A stretch of 64,000 nucleotides of DNA from Marinimicrobium alkaliphilum (GTDB taxonomy: Bacteria > Pseudomonadota > Gammaproteobacteria > Pseudomonadales > Cellvibrionaceae), in the NCBI RefSeq assembly GCF_003259155.1, contig NZ_QGMQ01000001.1, positions 248,001-312,000 of the forward strand. The letters run 5' to 3'. Of this stretch, positions 1 through 8,418 are shown in pieces. How positions within the stretch are numbered: the stretch's first letter is position 1; the number at the start of each line of letters is the position of its first letter. The position numbers and the translations under genes are program-made. Below the pieces are notes generated by a model. That model did not search any database, had not been told where the DNA came from, and saw only the letters and a program-made list of their open reading frames with translations.

Positions 1-2
1 TG

Positions 3-734
3 ATGGGCGGCGTGGCCCTGGCCTTTGCTCTGGCCCTGGTGCTGATGCTGGTGCTCGGCGGCCTGTTGATCCGGGTTCTGGGTCTGCCCCAATCGGGCTA
101 TCTGCCTTCGCTGATCCTGCCGAACAACGGCAATATGGGGTTGCCGGTGTGCCTGTTTGCCTTTGGCCAGACGGGCCTGGCTCTGGGTCTGGCGGCCTTT
201 CTGGTGATGATGCTGTGTACGTTTACCCTCGGTATCCTGCTGGTCTCGCGCCGCTCCGGGCGCTGGTACCAGCGGGTCCAGGAGCTTGGCCGCCAGCCGG
301 TGCTGTACGCCATGGTGATCGCCATCTACCTGCTGGTCACCGGTCACTCGATGCCGCGCTGGCTGGGCAATACGGTGGATCTGCTCGGTGACTTCACCAT
401 TCCCTTGATGTTGATCACCCTGGGCGTATCCCTGGCCAACTTGAAGGTCGGCGCCTGGCAGCGCAGCCTGCTCTTCAGTGTGGTGCGGGTTTTGGGTGGC
501 ATGCTGGTCGGTTGGTTCTCCGGCTGGCTGCTGGGGCTGGAGGGGGTCGCGCTCGGGGTGGTGATCCTGCAATCGGCCATGCCGGTGGCGATTCTCAACT
601 ACCTGTTGGCCTTGCAGTACGATCGCCATAAAGAAGAGGTGGCGGCCATGGTGGTGATCTCCACGGCGCTGGCGTTTGTGATTTTGCCGATGATTCTCTA
701 TTGGGTGTTGCCTTGGGGGGCCGGCCTCCAGTAG
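3..734 (+). CDS. AEC family transporter, C-terminal part (gene cut by window edge)
   Basis: This is the C-terminal 243 residues of an auxin-efflux-carrier (AEC) type inner-membrane permease. The protein is almost entirely hydrophobic helices. It carries the family's conserved N-N-G-N-M-G-L-P turn near residue 41, which marks the broken helix of the substrate site, and ends with a SAMP-type motif (QSAMPVA) near residue 192. Family members are usually 300-320 residues, so about 65-70 N-terminal residues lie before the window; the methionine at position 3 is probably internal. Bacterial AEC proteins export or import small organic acids such as malate, but the substrate cannot be told from sequence. 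It lies 40 bp upstream of purU on the same strand. Confidence 0.85.
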   Translation: MGGVALAFALALVLMLVLGGLLIRVLGLPQSGYLPSLILPNNGNMGLPVCLFAFGQTGLALGLAAFLVMMLCTFTLGILLVSRRSGRWYQRVQELGRQPVLYAMVIAIYLLVTGHSMPRWLGNTVDLLGDFTIPLMLITLGVSLANLKVGAWQRSLLFSVVRVLGGMLVGWFSGWLLGLEGVALGVVILQSAMPVAILNYLLALQYDRHKEEVAAMVVISTALAFVILPMILYWVLPWGAGLQ

Positions 735-774
735 GCTTTGCGCTCTATTGTCTTAATCGCGGGAAGCCCCATTG

Positions 775-1635
775 ATGGCCGGTGTCAAAGAAATCGTACT
801 TACTTTCAGTTGTCAGGATTCCAAGGGACTGGTGGCCGCCGTCGCCACGCTTTTTGCTACGCTGGGATTCAATATCAAGGAGTCCTCCCAGTTTGAGGAC
901 GTGGACCGCAAGCGCTTTTTTATGCGCACCGTGTTTGAGTGCCCACCGGGATACACCCTGCCGCAAATCCAATCCCTGTTTCAGCCGCTGGGCGAACAGT
1001 ACCAGATGCAGTGGGACATTTTTGATGTCGACTGCAAGCCGCGGGTGCTGATTGCCGTATCCCAATGGGGCCACTGCCTGAACAGTCTGCTCAACAGCTG
1101 GAAAAACGGCACCCTGCCCATCGATATTGTCGGGGTGGTGTCCAACCACGAAGTGATGCGCGATCTCACGGAATGGTATGAGTTGCCGTTTCACTACCTG
1201 CCGATCACCAAAGACAACAAGCCCGAGCAGGAAGCCCGGATCTGGCAGATGGTGGAGGACAGAAAGGCCGACTGCCTGGTGCTGGCGCGTTATATGCAAA
1301 TCCTGTCGGACGATCTGTGCCAGAAGCTCAATGGCCGCGCCATCAATATCCATCACTCCTTCTTGCCCGGCTTTAAAGGCGCCAAGCCCTATCATCAGGC
1401 CTATGACCGCGGCGTGAAGTTGATTGGCGCCACTGCCCACTACGTCACTGCAGATCTGGACGAAGGGCCGATTATCGAACAGGCCGTAGAGCGGGTATCC
1501 CACGTCAATTCACCGGAGCAGATGGCCGAGATTGGCCGGGATATCGAAGCGGTGGTCCTCAATCGGGCCCTGCGCTGGCACGCCGAGCACCGGGTGCTGC
1601 TCAATGGCAATAAGACGGTGGTGTTTTCGCGCTAA
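775..1635 (+). CDS. purU: Formyltetrahydrofolate deformylase
   Basis: PurU hydrolyses 10-formyltetrahydrofolate to tetrahydrofolate and formate in the cytoplasm. This balances one-carbon pools and supplies formate for PurT-dependent purine synthesis. An N-terminal ACT domain (about residues 5-85) is followed by a formyltransferase-fold domain. The catalytic triad is visible: Asn and His in INIHHSFLPGF and Asp in DLDEGPII. Length (286 aa) is typical. A TTG at 772 lies directly before the ATG at 775; I chose the ATG. It has no clear operon partner; the TetR gene downstream has its own operator region. Confidence 0.97.
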   Translation: MAGVKEIVLTFSCQDSKGLVAAVATLFATLGFNIKESSQFEDVDRKRFFMRTVFECPPGYTLPQIQSLFQPLGEQYQMQWDIFDVDCKPRVLIAVSQWGHCLNSLLNSWKNGTLPIDIVGVVSNHEVMRDLTEWYELPFHYLPITKDNKPEQEARIWQMVEDRKADCLVLARYMQILSDDLCQKLNGRAINIHHSFLPGFKGAKPYHQAYDRGVKLIGATAHYVTADLDEGPIIEQAVERVSHVNSPEQMAEIGRDIEAVVLNRALRWHAEHRVLLNGNKTVVFSR

Positions 1636-1694
1636 GGCGTTGGAAAATCTATCGGGTTGATAGAAAAGCACCATAGCCTTCCCGTTGCATTATC

Positions 1695-1708
1695 AGACGA
1701 CCGGTCAT
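1695..1708 (+). promoter_or_regulatory. Operator-like palindrome upstream of the TetR gene (copy 1)
   Basis: The sequence AGACGACCGGTCAT contains the 8-bp palindrome GACCGGTC and lies 8 bp before the TetR start codon, where a bound repressor would block transcription or initiation. Almost the same string recurs at 2432-2445 (one base different) and 2499-2511, around the start of the next gene. Short palindromes next to the regulator's own start are typical of TetR autoregulation. That this TetR protein binds here is inference. Confidence 0.6.
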
Positions 1709-1715
1709 ATATTAG

Positions 1716-2315
1716 ATGGCAATGACGAAACGCGAACAGAAAAAAGACCTGCTACTGGATACCGGCTTGGCCGTAATGGCCGTTCACGGCTACAACGGTA
1801 CCAGTATCAAGGACATTGTCGACGCCGCTGAGGTGCCGAAGGGGTCTTTCTATACCTACTTCAAAAGCAAGGAAGATTTTGCGCTGGCGGCGCTTGAGCG
1901 CGCTACCGAGGCGCGGGAGCAGGAGAGCCGTATCCTGTTGCAGGACCGGGACATTCCGCCATTGGAGCGCCTGGTCCGGTATTTTCGGGATTATTCAGGT
2001 TCTTGCGATAGCGGTGTAACCGGCGGCTGCTTTATTGGCAATATGTGTCAGGAAATGTCGGATTCCAGCGAGCTGATTCGCCTGAAGGTCCGCCAGCTGC
2101 TGCGCAACAATACCCATGCCATTGAAGATGTGCTGGAGGAGGCCCGGCTCGACGGCAGCCTTTCCAGCCCAATGTCTTCCGCGGTATTGGCCGAGTTTCT
2201 GTTCAACGCCTGGGAAGGTACGGTCATGCGAATGAAGGCGTCGCGGTGCCGTGAGCCCCTGGATGCGTTTCTTTCGCTGTTACCGGTCGTGGTGGGGCAG
2301 ACCCGCGACGACTGA
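1716..2315 (+). CDS. TetR/AcrR family transcriptional regulator
   Basis: This is a 199-residue dimeric repressor-type protein. The N-terminal helix-turn-helix (about residues 25-60: TSIKDIVDAAEVPKGSFYTYF) is classical for TetR. The C-terminal part has cysteines near residue 105 (GGCFIGNMCQE), resembling the NemR-like branch that senses electrophiles or small organic ligands. The ATG at 1716 is preceded by a palindromic operator-like site (1695-1708). The same site occurs twice at the LpxR-like gene 165 bp downstream, so the two genes may form a small regulon. The ligand is unknown. Confidence 0.9.
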   Translation: MAMTKREQKKDLLLDTGLAVMAVHGYNGTSIKDIVDAAEVPKGSFYTYFKSKEDFALAALERATEAREQESRILLQDRDIPPLERLVRYFRDYSGSCDSGVTGGCFIGNMCQEMSDSSELIRLKVRQLLRNNTHAIEDVLEEARLDGSLSSPMSSAVLAEFLFNAWEGTVMRMKASRCREPLDAFLSLLPVVVGQTRDD

Positions 2316-2431
2316 TACTACCCGGTTCACTGGCAATCTTTCTCGTCCCATAACCACAATAACGCTCGAACCCTGACCATTGGCCGAAGGCCGATCAGGC
2401 ATGGGTTTGCCTCGAGTTGAGATCACATTGA

Positions 2432-2445
2432 AGACGACTGGTCAT
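2432..2445 (+). promoter_or_regulatory. Operator-like palindrome before the LpxR-like gene (copy 2)
   Basis: AGACGACTGGTCAT differs in one base from the copy at 1695-1708. It lies 35 bp upstream of the LpxR-like start codon, in promoter position. It is probably bound by the adjacent TetR protein; this is inferred from repetition and placement. Confidence 0.55.
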
Positions 2446-2480
2446 CTATTTATGGCTAATCAGCAGAAGAGTGTGGGGAA

Positions 2481-3527
2481 ATGGACTATTTTATTAAAAG
2501 ACGACCGGTCACTTATTTGGTGGCTTTAATCCTGTTGCTGTCTGCCCATGGGGTTCTCGCCGAGCCGGAGCGCGCCAGTTGGGCGCTCGCGATGGACAAT
2601 GACATTCTCGCGCTGGGCGGCAAGGATCAGGACTATACCTACGGTTTTAACTTTACCTATACCGGCCTCGCCGCCAAGCGGGGCTGGTATTCACTGGATG
2701 CGCCGCTGGGCTGGATTGACTCGGTGCTGGGCGTTGAGGGTCTGTCCTCCCAGGGCGTGAGTAAGCACAGCATTGAGGTCGGCATGTTCGGGTTTACCCC
2801 CAACGATATTGAGGCCGCCGACCCCCTGCCGGGAGATCGCCCTTACGCCAGTCTCGTGTACTGGTCCAATGCCCGGGAACAGCTCGATGCTCGTCAAGGC
2901 GTCGCCTGGAAGAGCACATTGGCCGTGGGTGTCCTGGGGTTGGATCTGGTCGGCCAGGTGCAAAACGAGTCGCACGCGCTCTTTGACAGCACGCCGGTGC
3001 GGGGTTGGTCCCATCAAGTGAGTAACGGCGGTGAGCCGACAGCGCGCTATACCCTGGCCCGGCAACAGCACGTGGCCACTGTATTGAACAATCTGGAGGT
3101 CAAGAGCACGGTTCAGGGCTCGGTGGGCTATCTGACGGAGGCCAGTTGGAGCCTGTCGGTGCGCGGCGGCCGCTACCACACGGCCTGGTCTTCATTTAAT
3201 CCCGAGCTGGTCAGTTACGGTGAAAAATCGTCTTACACCAACAGCAGCCTGTCGGTAGACGAGCACTATTTTTGGGGCGGCGTGTCCGTCAAAGCGCGTG
3301 CTTACAATGCGTTTTTGCAGGGTCAGTTCCGGGACAGCACCGTCACCCTCGACCGGGACGAGCTGCGCACGCTGCTGGTGGAGGCCTGGCTGGGATACAC
3401 AGTCGCCTTCTCTCAGGGCTACCGGGTCAGTTACGTGTTGCGGGGGCACAGCTCTGAAATCAGACAAGGGGAGGGCGACAGAAACCTGCTCTGGGGCGGT
3501 CTGATTCTTTCGCGCTCGTTTCGTTAA
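2481..3527 (+). CDS. LpxR-like lipid A deacylase family outer membrane protein (DUF2219)
   Basis: This is a 348-residue outer membrane beta-barrel with a signal peptide (charged KRRP then a hydrophobic run ending near residue 27, GVLA/EPER). LpxR enzymes remove the 3'-acyloxyacyl chain of lipid A at the outer membrane. Family signatures present are the Asn-Asp pair in MDNDILALGG followed by D-Y-T-Y-G-F, the DRPYASLVY strand and the GWSHQVSN segment that covers the active-site His region. The canonical histidine position appears shifted (GWSHQ rather than GWHxQ), so activity should not be assumed. An SD-like GGGGAA precedes the ATG. A third operator copy lies inside codons 7-11. The gene ends 3 bp before a strong hairpin. 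Confidence 0.82.
   Translation: MDYFIKRRPVTYLVALILLLSAHGVLAEPERASWALAMDNDILALGGKDQDYTYGFNFTYTGLAAKRGWYSLDAPLGWIDSVLGVEGLSSQGVSKHSIEVGMFGFTPNDIEAADPLPGDRPYASLVYWSNAREQLDARQGVAWKSTLAVGVLGLDLVGQVQNESHALFDSTPVRGWSHQVSNGGEPTARYTLARQQHVATVLNNLEVKSTVQGSVGYLTEASWSLSVRGGRYHTAWSSFNPELVSYGEKSSYTNSSLSVDEHYFWGGVSVKARAYNAFLQGQFRDSTVTLDRDELRTLLVEAWLGYTVAFSQGYRVSYVLRGHSSEIRQGEGDRNLLWGGLILSRSFR
2499..2511 (+). promoter_or_regulatory. Operator-like palindrome inside the LpxR-like coding start (copy 3)
   Basis: AGACGACCGGTCA repeats the upstream operator-like string but lies within the first codons of the LpxR-like gene, encoding the RRPV of the signal peptide. Its centre is 67 bp from copy 2, about six helical turns, which would permit cooperative or looped repressor binding. 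The match could be partly constrained by coding. Confidence 0.4.
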
Positions 3528-3530
3528 AAG

Positions 3531-3562
3531 CGCCACCGGCTGTGGCGAGACAGCCGGTGGCG
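3531..3562. terminator. Bidirectional terminator hairpin between convergent genes
   Basis: A perfect 13-bp stem (CGCCACCGGCTGT paired with ACAGCCGGTGGCG) closes a 6-nt loop. It lies between the stop of the LpxR-like gene (3527) and the stop of the aer gene on the other strand (3569). On the minus strand it is followed by CTTTTAAC, a short T tract; on the plus strand there is no T tract. Confidence 0.75.
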
Positions 3563-3568
3563 ATGCCA

Positions 3569-5188
3569 TCAGTGAGTTGCCTGGCCTCTTCTGGACTGAT
3601 TGCGCTCACGTAGGCGTTTCACCAAGCCGCCGACCCCGCCGATATGAGTTCTCAATTCAGACAGCGCGTGCTGTGCTTCCTGCACCCGGGCCTTGGCGTT
3701 CTCGCCCAGCCCGTGAATACTCGCGATCCTGTTGTTGATTTCCGAAGATGAGTCGCGCTGTTGGCTGGCCGCTGCTGCGGTGTTGTCACACAGGTGTCGA
3801 ATCTCCTCGATAAACGCGAGTATCTCTCCGAGCATCTGGGCCGACTCGGTGGCATTTTCCTGGGTGACCTTGGAGTGCTCACCGCACCGTTCCATGCTCT
3901 GCGTGGCCGAGACGATCGACTTGTCAAAGTTACTGACCAGCGCTTCAATCGTTTTGGTGGATTCGGCCGTGCGCAGCGCCAGCTGTCGGACTTCGTCCGC
4001 CACCACAGCAAACCCCCTGCCGGCCTCGCCCGCCCGCGCGGCTTCAATCGACGCATTGAGGGCAAGCAGGTTGGTCTGATCAGTAATGTCGCTAATCACT
4101 TGTAGGGCGACATTGACCTGCTTGCCGGCGTCGGCCAGGCGACTGACGTTATCGGCGGCACTGTCCAGCTCCGCCGTCAACTGGTCCATGCTGTTGTTGG
4201 TGTCAGTGGTAAATTTCTTACCTGCGCTGATCTGTTCGTGGGCGTGCTTGACCCGGTGTAACATCTGCTCGGCGTTGCCGGAGACGGTTTCGGCACTGGA
4301 CGACGTCTGCTGACTGGCAGTGGCGATACTGCCGGTTTGTTCGGACTGTTTGTGTACAGCGTCGTGGGCTTGCTGGCCGTGGCCCATGGTCAATTCCGCA
4401 CCCCGGTTGAGACTGTGCAGAATATCGTCAATGCGCTTGACCACTGCATCCAACTCGGCCCGTTGCTGTGTAAGTGCCAGGTCCAGGCTCCCTATATCAT
4501 CGGTTCGGCCTGTAAAGATCTTTTCCGCCAGAGTGTCGTTGACTACGGAGCGCGCTTGTTTGACCAGCCGCATTAGCGGGTTGATCTGCAGGCAAAGCGC
4601 GGCCAGGGCGAGCGCGCCGATGGCGGCACTGGCCAGCAACTGGGCCAGCAATGACTGCGTGCTGATTAGCGCCAATGCCTGCGCGCCCAGCGCCACAATG
4701 AGTAGCAGACAAAGCTGTACTCTAAGCGACGGGCTGCGCGCGAGCTTGTACGCTGGAGGCTCGCCGTTACGGGGCTCATTTTTCTGTAGCCCTGTGTAGA
4801 GCGCCTCGGCACGGGCTTGCGCCTCCGGGGTCAGTTGGCTACGTACGGACTGAAACTCCTTGATCTGGCCCTGTTCGTCCATGACCGGAATGGCATAGGC
4901 CTGAACCCAATAATGGTCGCCATTTTTACAGCGGTTTTTAACCGCGCCCAACCAGGAACGGCCAGACTTGAGACGTTGCCACATCTCTTTAAAGGCTGCT
5001 CGGGGCATATCCGGATGACGGATAATATTGTGGTGTTGACCGACCAGTTCGTCGGCATCGAAGCCGCTGATGTGAACAAACTCCTCATTGATGTAGGTAA
5101 TCTGCCCCTTGGCGTCGGTGGTAGACAGAATATTGGCGGTATGGGAGACCGGCACATTCCGCTGTGTAACTGGTGAATTGACCCGCAT
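3569..5188 (-). CDS. aer: Aer-type aerotaxis/energy-taxis receptor (PAS-MCP)
   Basis: This 539-residue chemoreceptor has an N-terminal cytoplasmic PAS domain (about residues 15-115; the conserved segment NRCKNGDHYWV is present), a short membrane region (about 155-205) and a C-terminal methyl-accepting signalling domain with the hairpin tip NLLALNASIEAARAG. This is the layout of Pseudomonas and E. coli Aer, in which FAD in the PAS domain reads redox state and steers swimming through CheW/CheA. The N-terminus (MRVNSPVTQR) and spacing agree with the Aer family. The upstream intergenic region has a perfect FNR/Anr box (5388-5401), in keeping with known Anr control of aer in pseudomonads. Confidence 0.92.
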   Translation of the reverse strand: MRVNSPVTQRNVPVSHTANILSTTDAKGQITYINEEFVHISGFDADELVGQHHNIIRHPDMPRAAFKEMWQRLKSGRSWLGAVKNRCKNGDHYWVQAYAIPVMDEQGQIKEFQSVRSQLTPEAQARAEALYTGLQKNEPRNGEPPAYKLARSPSLRVQLCLLLIVALGAQALALISTQSLLAQLLASAAIGALALAALCLQINPLMRLVKQARSVVNDTLAEKIFTGRTDDIGSLDLALTQQRAELDAVVKRIDDILHSLNRGAELTMGHGQQAHDAVHKQSEQTGSIATASQQTSSSAETVSGNAEQMLHRVKHAHEQISAGKKFTTDTNNSMDQLTAELDSAADNVSRLADAGKQVNVALQVISDITDQTNLLALNASIEAARAGEAGRGFAVVADEVRQLALRTAESTKTIEALVSNFDKSIVSATQSMERCGEHSKVTQENATESAQMLGEILAFIEEIRHLCDNTAAAASQQRDSSSEINNRIASIHGLGENAKARVQEAQHALSELRTHIGGVGGLVKRLRERNQSRRGQATH

Positions 5189-5387
5189 GGTATGTCCTCG
5201 CTGCTCTGGCCAAGCCCGACGGTGAGGTCGGGGTGTTTTGGGGCGTTGGAGTGGAGGCCGCGCGCGGGGCGCCGGCAGATAACGCTGGTACCCAAAACTG
5301 GCGCATATTAATTCGTTATTCTTGACGCTTTTATAACAATTGTCGCTAATGATTAGATAGCTGAGCGCTATTGAGTGTGGGAAATTA

Positions 5388-5401
5388 TTGATTTATATCA
5401 A
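5388..5401. promoter_or_regulatory. FNR/Anr box in the 351-bp aer intergenic region
   Basis: TTGATTTATATCAA is a perfect match to the FNR/Anr consensus TTGAT-N4-ATCAA. It lies between the divergent aer (start 5188) and the small membrane-protein gene (start 5540). For the plus-strand gene a -10-like TTCTAT at 5425-5430 would place the box near -42, close to a class II position. For aer a TATCTA at 5359-5354 would place it near -47. Which gene it controls is therefore open. I see nothing else in 5189-5539. Confidence 0.75.
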
Positions 5402-5539
5402 TTTTTGGCATTCTGTTTTTCTTGTTCTATCTCAAAATGGGTAGGGAGTTCCGGGTGCTAATCGGTGTGTAGCAGGGACTGGCCAGGATCTGTCTCTGAC
5501 TATACTGAAGAGAGCATCCATACAAATAGGGGAGGACGA

Positions 5540-5953
5540 ATGTACAAGCTGACGTTCACTGGCGACCTGGTCACCGGCTTTCAGCGGAAGGAGACCATCG
5601 AGAACCTTGCCGAGCTGCTGGGTATCGGCACCGATGAGGTGCAGCAGCGTTTTTTCTCCGACACGCCAGTGGAGTTCAAGCGTGTGGAGTCCGAGGATGA
5701 GGCCACCCGCTGGCGTGAAGACTTTGCCGACGCTGGTGCTTTGCTGATCGTGTCGCCCGTCGATGAAGACATTCCGGGTGGCTCCTACTACGCCGGCGCC
5801 GACCCGGCCAATACTGTGGTGGAAGAGCCGACGATTGCTTCGGTGACTGCCCGCCTGCCGGCTGTGCGCCGACGCAATCAGGCGCTTATGGGGTTGGGGG
5901 TGTTGGCGGCTGTGCTGATACTGGTCGGTGTGATTTTTGCCTATCTGTTTTAG
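5540..5953 (+). CDS. Small tail-anchored membrane protein, function unknown
   Basis: This is a 137-residue protein I do not recognise. The start is ATG 5540, preceded by a strong GGGGAGGA ribosome site; an in-frame start at 5465 has no such support. The first about 80 residues are charged and soluble-looking (MYKLTFTGDLVTGFQRKETI). A linker follows, then a basic patch (RRRNQ) and one C-terminal transmembrane helix (about 115-136) ending three residues before the stop. Its plan, a soluble head plus C-terminal membrane helix, resembles that of the DUF6164-like gene at 17965. The upstream FNR box may regulate it. Confidence 0.75.
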   Translation: MYKLTFTGDLVTGFQRKETIENLAELLGIGTDEVQQRFFSDTPVEFKRVESEDEATRWREDFADAGALLIVSPVDEDIPGGSYYAGADPANTVVEEPTIASVTARLPAVRRRNQALMGLGVLAAVLILVGVIFAYLF

Positions 5954-5973
5954 TCCCGGTCTCTGAGCACAAA

Positions 5974-6001
5974 AAAACCGGCGGGTTTCCCCACCGGTTT
6001 T
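5974..6001. terminator. Bidirectional rho-independent terminator
   Basis: A 12-bp stem (AAAACCGGCGGG with CCCACCGGTTTT, one mismatch) and 4-nt loop lie between convergent genes ending at 5953 and 6042. The stem is flanked by an A run on one side and carries T residues on the other, so it can act in both directions. Confidence 0.8.
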
Positions 6002-6041
6002 CAGGTCGTGACGTCCTTGAGCAGGACGCCGTAGTTCGCGT

Positions 6042-7409
<1,368 letters not shown>

Positions 7410-7508
7410 AAGTGCCTCTTTTGTTATTTAGCGAGCTTATTCAACGTTTTATCAGGACTACCAAAGCTGGCAGCTTTTTTGAGCTTGGGCGCAGGAGGCA
7501 TTTCTGTC

Positions 7509-7600
7509 GTCCCACTTTTCGGTCCTGCCCTAAAGTGCCCCTCACCACTTTTCTCAAAAAGGTGGGACACACCCGGTTTCGGCGGGCTGTAGCAGGACCG
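7509..7600. repeat. Interleaved inverted repeats in the 292-bp gap before the ABC operon
   Basis: Within the non-coding stretch 7410-7701, GTCCCAC (7509-7515) pairs with GTGGGAC (7562-7568) and CGGTCCTGC (7520-7528) pairs with GCAGGACCG (7592-7600). The arms interleave, so the two helices could form only as a pseudoknot or as alternatives. It may be a structured leader of the export operon or chance. A weak AGCT hairpin followed by six T lies near 7460. Confidence 0.35.
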
Positions 7601-7701
7601 TGGGGTATTGTTTGATCTGTCGCAATGGCGCGTTGAGTCAGAGCGCGCTATGGTTGCAAGCGGGCTCAGGGGGCTTGTGGGCAAGGATAGGGAGTCGGTC
7701 A

Positions 7702-8412
7702 GTGACCAAAGAAACCGTTTTTTCCACTCGGAATCTGACCCGGGTGTTTCGCATGGGCGAAGTAGAAATCCACGCTTTGCGGGGCGTGGATATGGATCTT
7801 TATGCCGGCGAATTCGTGGTGTTGCTGGGCGCCTCGGGCAGCGGTAAATCCACGCTGCTGAATATCCTCGGCGGCCTGGATGCCGGCACCAGCGGCGAGG
7901 TGCGCTACCGGGACCTGGATCTGAGCCGGGCCAATGAGCGCCGCCTGACCGAGTTTCGTCGCCATCACGTGGGCTTTGTGTTCCAGTTCTACAACCTGAT
8001 TCCCAGCCTGACGGCGCGGGAAAACGTCGCCATTGTCACCGAGATTGCCCGCGATCCCATGACGCCCGAGGAGGCCCTGGCGCTGGTGGGGCTGGAGCAG
8101 CGCCTGGATCACTTTCCCGCCCAGTTGTCTGGCGGTGAGCAGCAGCGGGTGGCCATTGCCCGGGCCATCGCCAAGCGTCCGGATGTGCTCTTGTGTGACG
8201 AGCCCACCGGCGCCCTGGATTCCAAAACCGGCATCAAGGTGCTGCAGGTTTTGCAGGACATCAATCGACGTTTGGGCACCACCACGGCGGTGATTACCCA
8301 CAATGCGGTGATCGCCGAGATGGCCGACCGCACCCTGCGTCTGAGCGACGGGCGGGTGAGTGAGGTGATCGACAACCCCAACCCGGTCGCCCCCGACCGG
8401 CTGCACTGGTAA
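7702..8412 (+). CDS. ABC transporter ATP-binding protein (MacB/LolD type)
   Basis: This is a 236-residue ATPase of the LolD/MacB/FtsE class. It shows Walker [10 protein letters not shown] (about 43-51), signature LSGGEQQ (142) and Walker [10 protein letters not shown] (163). I chose the GTG at 7702, with AGGGAG 7 bp upstream, because the frame upstream of it (from 7600) looks non-coding. It is followed 6 bp later by the FtsX-like permease. With the adaptor protein at 12993 this would be an inner-membrane mechanotransmission system acting on a periplasmic or outer-membrane substrate, not a classical pump through the bilayer. The substrate is unknown. Confidence 0.92.
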   Translation: MTKETVFSTRNLTRVFRMGEVEIHALRGVDMDLYAGEFVVLLGASGSGKSTLLNILGGLDAGTSGEVRYRDLDLSRANERRLTEFRRHHVGFVFQFYNLIPSLTARENVAIVTEIARDPMTPEEALALVGLEQRLDHFPAQLSGGEQQRVAIARAIAKRPDVLLCDEPTGALDSKTGIKVLQVLQDINRRLGTTTAVITHNAVIAEMADRTLRLSDGRVSEVIDNPNPVAPDRLHW

Positions 8413-8418
8413 GCCGGC

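Noticed and set aside
7455-7475. Rho-independent terminator (AAGCT/AGCTT followed by six T)
   Set aside because: The stem is only about 5-6 bp and no plus-strand gene ends nearby.
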